DNA of 5,753 bases from an uncultured Candidatus Saccharibacteria bacterium. GTDB lineage: Bacteria > Patescibacteriota > Saccharimonadia > Saccharimonadales > Saccharimonadaceae. The DNA lies in contig CALFGG010000009.1 in NCBI GenBank assembly GCA_937958235.1, positions 1 to 5,753 of the forward strand, written 5' to 3'. Positions 5,283 to 5,753 of this stretch are shown one piece after another; within the stretch, counting starts at the first letter, position 1, and the number at the start of each line of letters is the position of its first letter. The notes under the pieces are model-generated. The model was not told the DNA's origin and searched no databases. It worked only from the letters and a program-made list of their open reading frames with translations. A program made the translations under genes and the position numbers.

Positions 5283-5753
5283 TTAAATGTTTGTATTACC
5301 AATGAAACGATAGGCTTTAAAAGTGGAAGAGTTGTCATAGAAAGGCAATAGTTCCCCGGTGCGTGAACCATGTGAGGCGGAGGCGATTTTGCCTACTCCA
5401 TTTTGTTCAACATAAATTTCAATATGACCAGAACTGAGGCGGATATCACCGGGTTTAAGTGAACCTTGGCGGTTTTCAACTTCAATAAATTTACCAGAAT
5501 TACGTATGTAAGTAGAAGTAGCTCCACTATTACTTACACCACAGCAGGCAAAGTTTTTATCGATACCGGAAAAACGAAGAACAGCAGCAACAAAGGCGTC
5601 ACAACTAGCGCCCATCATTGACCAGCGGTCACCAAGACGATTAACGCCAGTTTGAATTAAGGCATTGCGATAGTTGTCGGTAGGAGTAATACCATGACCG
5701 GAGGAAGGCCAGGCAAGATTGAGGGCAGTCTGATTGATACTGAGATTGCCACC
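5283..5753 (-). CDS. NlpC/P60-like (CHAP-superfamily) cysteine peptidoglycan hydrolase, C-terminal part (5' end outside window)
   Basis: The frame is open to the window edge, giving 156 visible residues; the ATG at 5618 is internal because conserved-looking sequence continues upstream (ALNLAWPSSGHGITPT, then a helix to RLGDRWS). Numbered from the first visible codon, candidate nucleophile Cys51 lies in GASCDAFVAAVLRFSG at the start of a helix. LKPGDIRL (99-106) and SGHIEIYV (108-115, His110) form the strand with the catalytic His, and ASASHG with His128 may hold the third polar residue. This order of Cys-helix, KPGD, GH strand is that of NlpC/P60 enzymes, which cut peptidoglycan peptides. A CC pair at 70-71 is unusual. 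I recall similar proteins in Saccharibacteria, not verified. It is upstream of and probably co-oriented in an operon with the PEGA-like gene 17 nt downstream. The missing N-terminus may carry a signal peptide or further domains. Confidence 0.75.
   Translation of the reverse strand, partial: GGNLSINQTALNLAWPSSGHGITPTDNYRNALIQTGVNRLGDRWSMMGASCDAFVAAVLRFSGIDKNFACCGVSNSGATSTYIRNSGKFIEVENRQGSLKPGDIRLSSGHIEIYVEQNGVGKIASASHGSRTGELLPFYDNSSTFKAYRFIGNTNI

Noticed and set aside
5616..5618. ATG at 5618 as the start of a 111-residue protein
   Set aside because: The frame stays open to 5753 with plausible protein sequence (AWPSSGHGITPT), and the ATG lies only five residues before the catalytic Cys motif, too close for a domain start.

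Overview
The window looks like AT-rich bacterial DNA using the standard genetic code (tryptophans are TGG and no TGA reassignment is needed). The best guess is a Patescibacteria/CPR genome, most likely Candidatus Saccharibacteria (TM7). This rests on gene style: very tight packing (largest gap 51 nt), promoters that appear to give leaderless mRNAs, a short RecF, small single-pass proteins of unknown family, and secreted wall hydrolases of a type I associate with Saccharibacteria. The taxonomic call is inference and was not checked by a search.

Layout. On the + strand, bases 1-714 are the C-terminal two thirds of recF, followed after 28 nt by a 203-residue membrane-anchored protein with a PEGA-like domain (743-1354). 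On the - strand, reading right to left, are: the C-terminal part of an NlpC/P60-like cysteine hydrolase (5753-5283, start outside the window); a second membrane-anchored PEGA-like protein (5265-4561); a 779-residue secreted hydrolase with three different catalytic domains (4509-2170); and a 270-residue membrane-anchored protein with a His/Asp-rich C-terminal tail (2167-1355). The + and - sets converge at 1354/1355 with no base between the two stop codons. No stretch above 300 nt lacks a gene, and I see no RNA gene, mobile element or CRISPR array.

How the genes fit together. The - strand block is a cell-wall locus. The large protein carries a glucosaminidase-like domain (glycan strand), a zinc amidase domain (glycan-peptide link) and a C39-like cysteine peptidase domain (peptide), and its neighbour adds an NlpC/P60-like domain. 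Three single-pass proteins with their bulk outside the membrane accompany them. The two PEGA-like ones (743-1354 and 4561-5265) look like paralogues flanking the hydrolase/His-Asp-tail pair, and all three appear to share a short C-terminal module. In a host-dependent episymbiont such a locus could act on the host wall or at the cell-cell interface; remodelling of the cell's own wall is the plain alternative.

Regulation. The 743 gene and the three-domain hydrolase each have an extended -10 element (TGnTAnAnT-like) ending exactly 6 nt before the ATG, which would place the start of transcription on the A of the ATG. The gene downstream of the hydrolase instead has a Shine-Dalgarno sequence inside the hydrolase's last codons, as expected for an internal operon gene.
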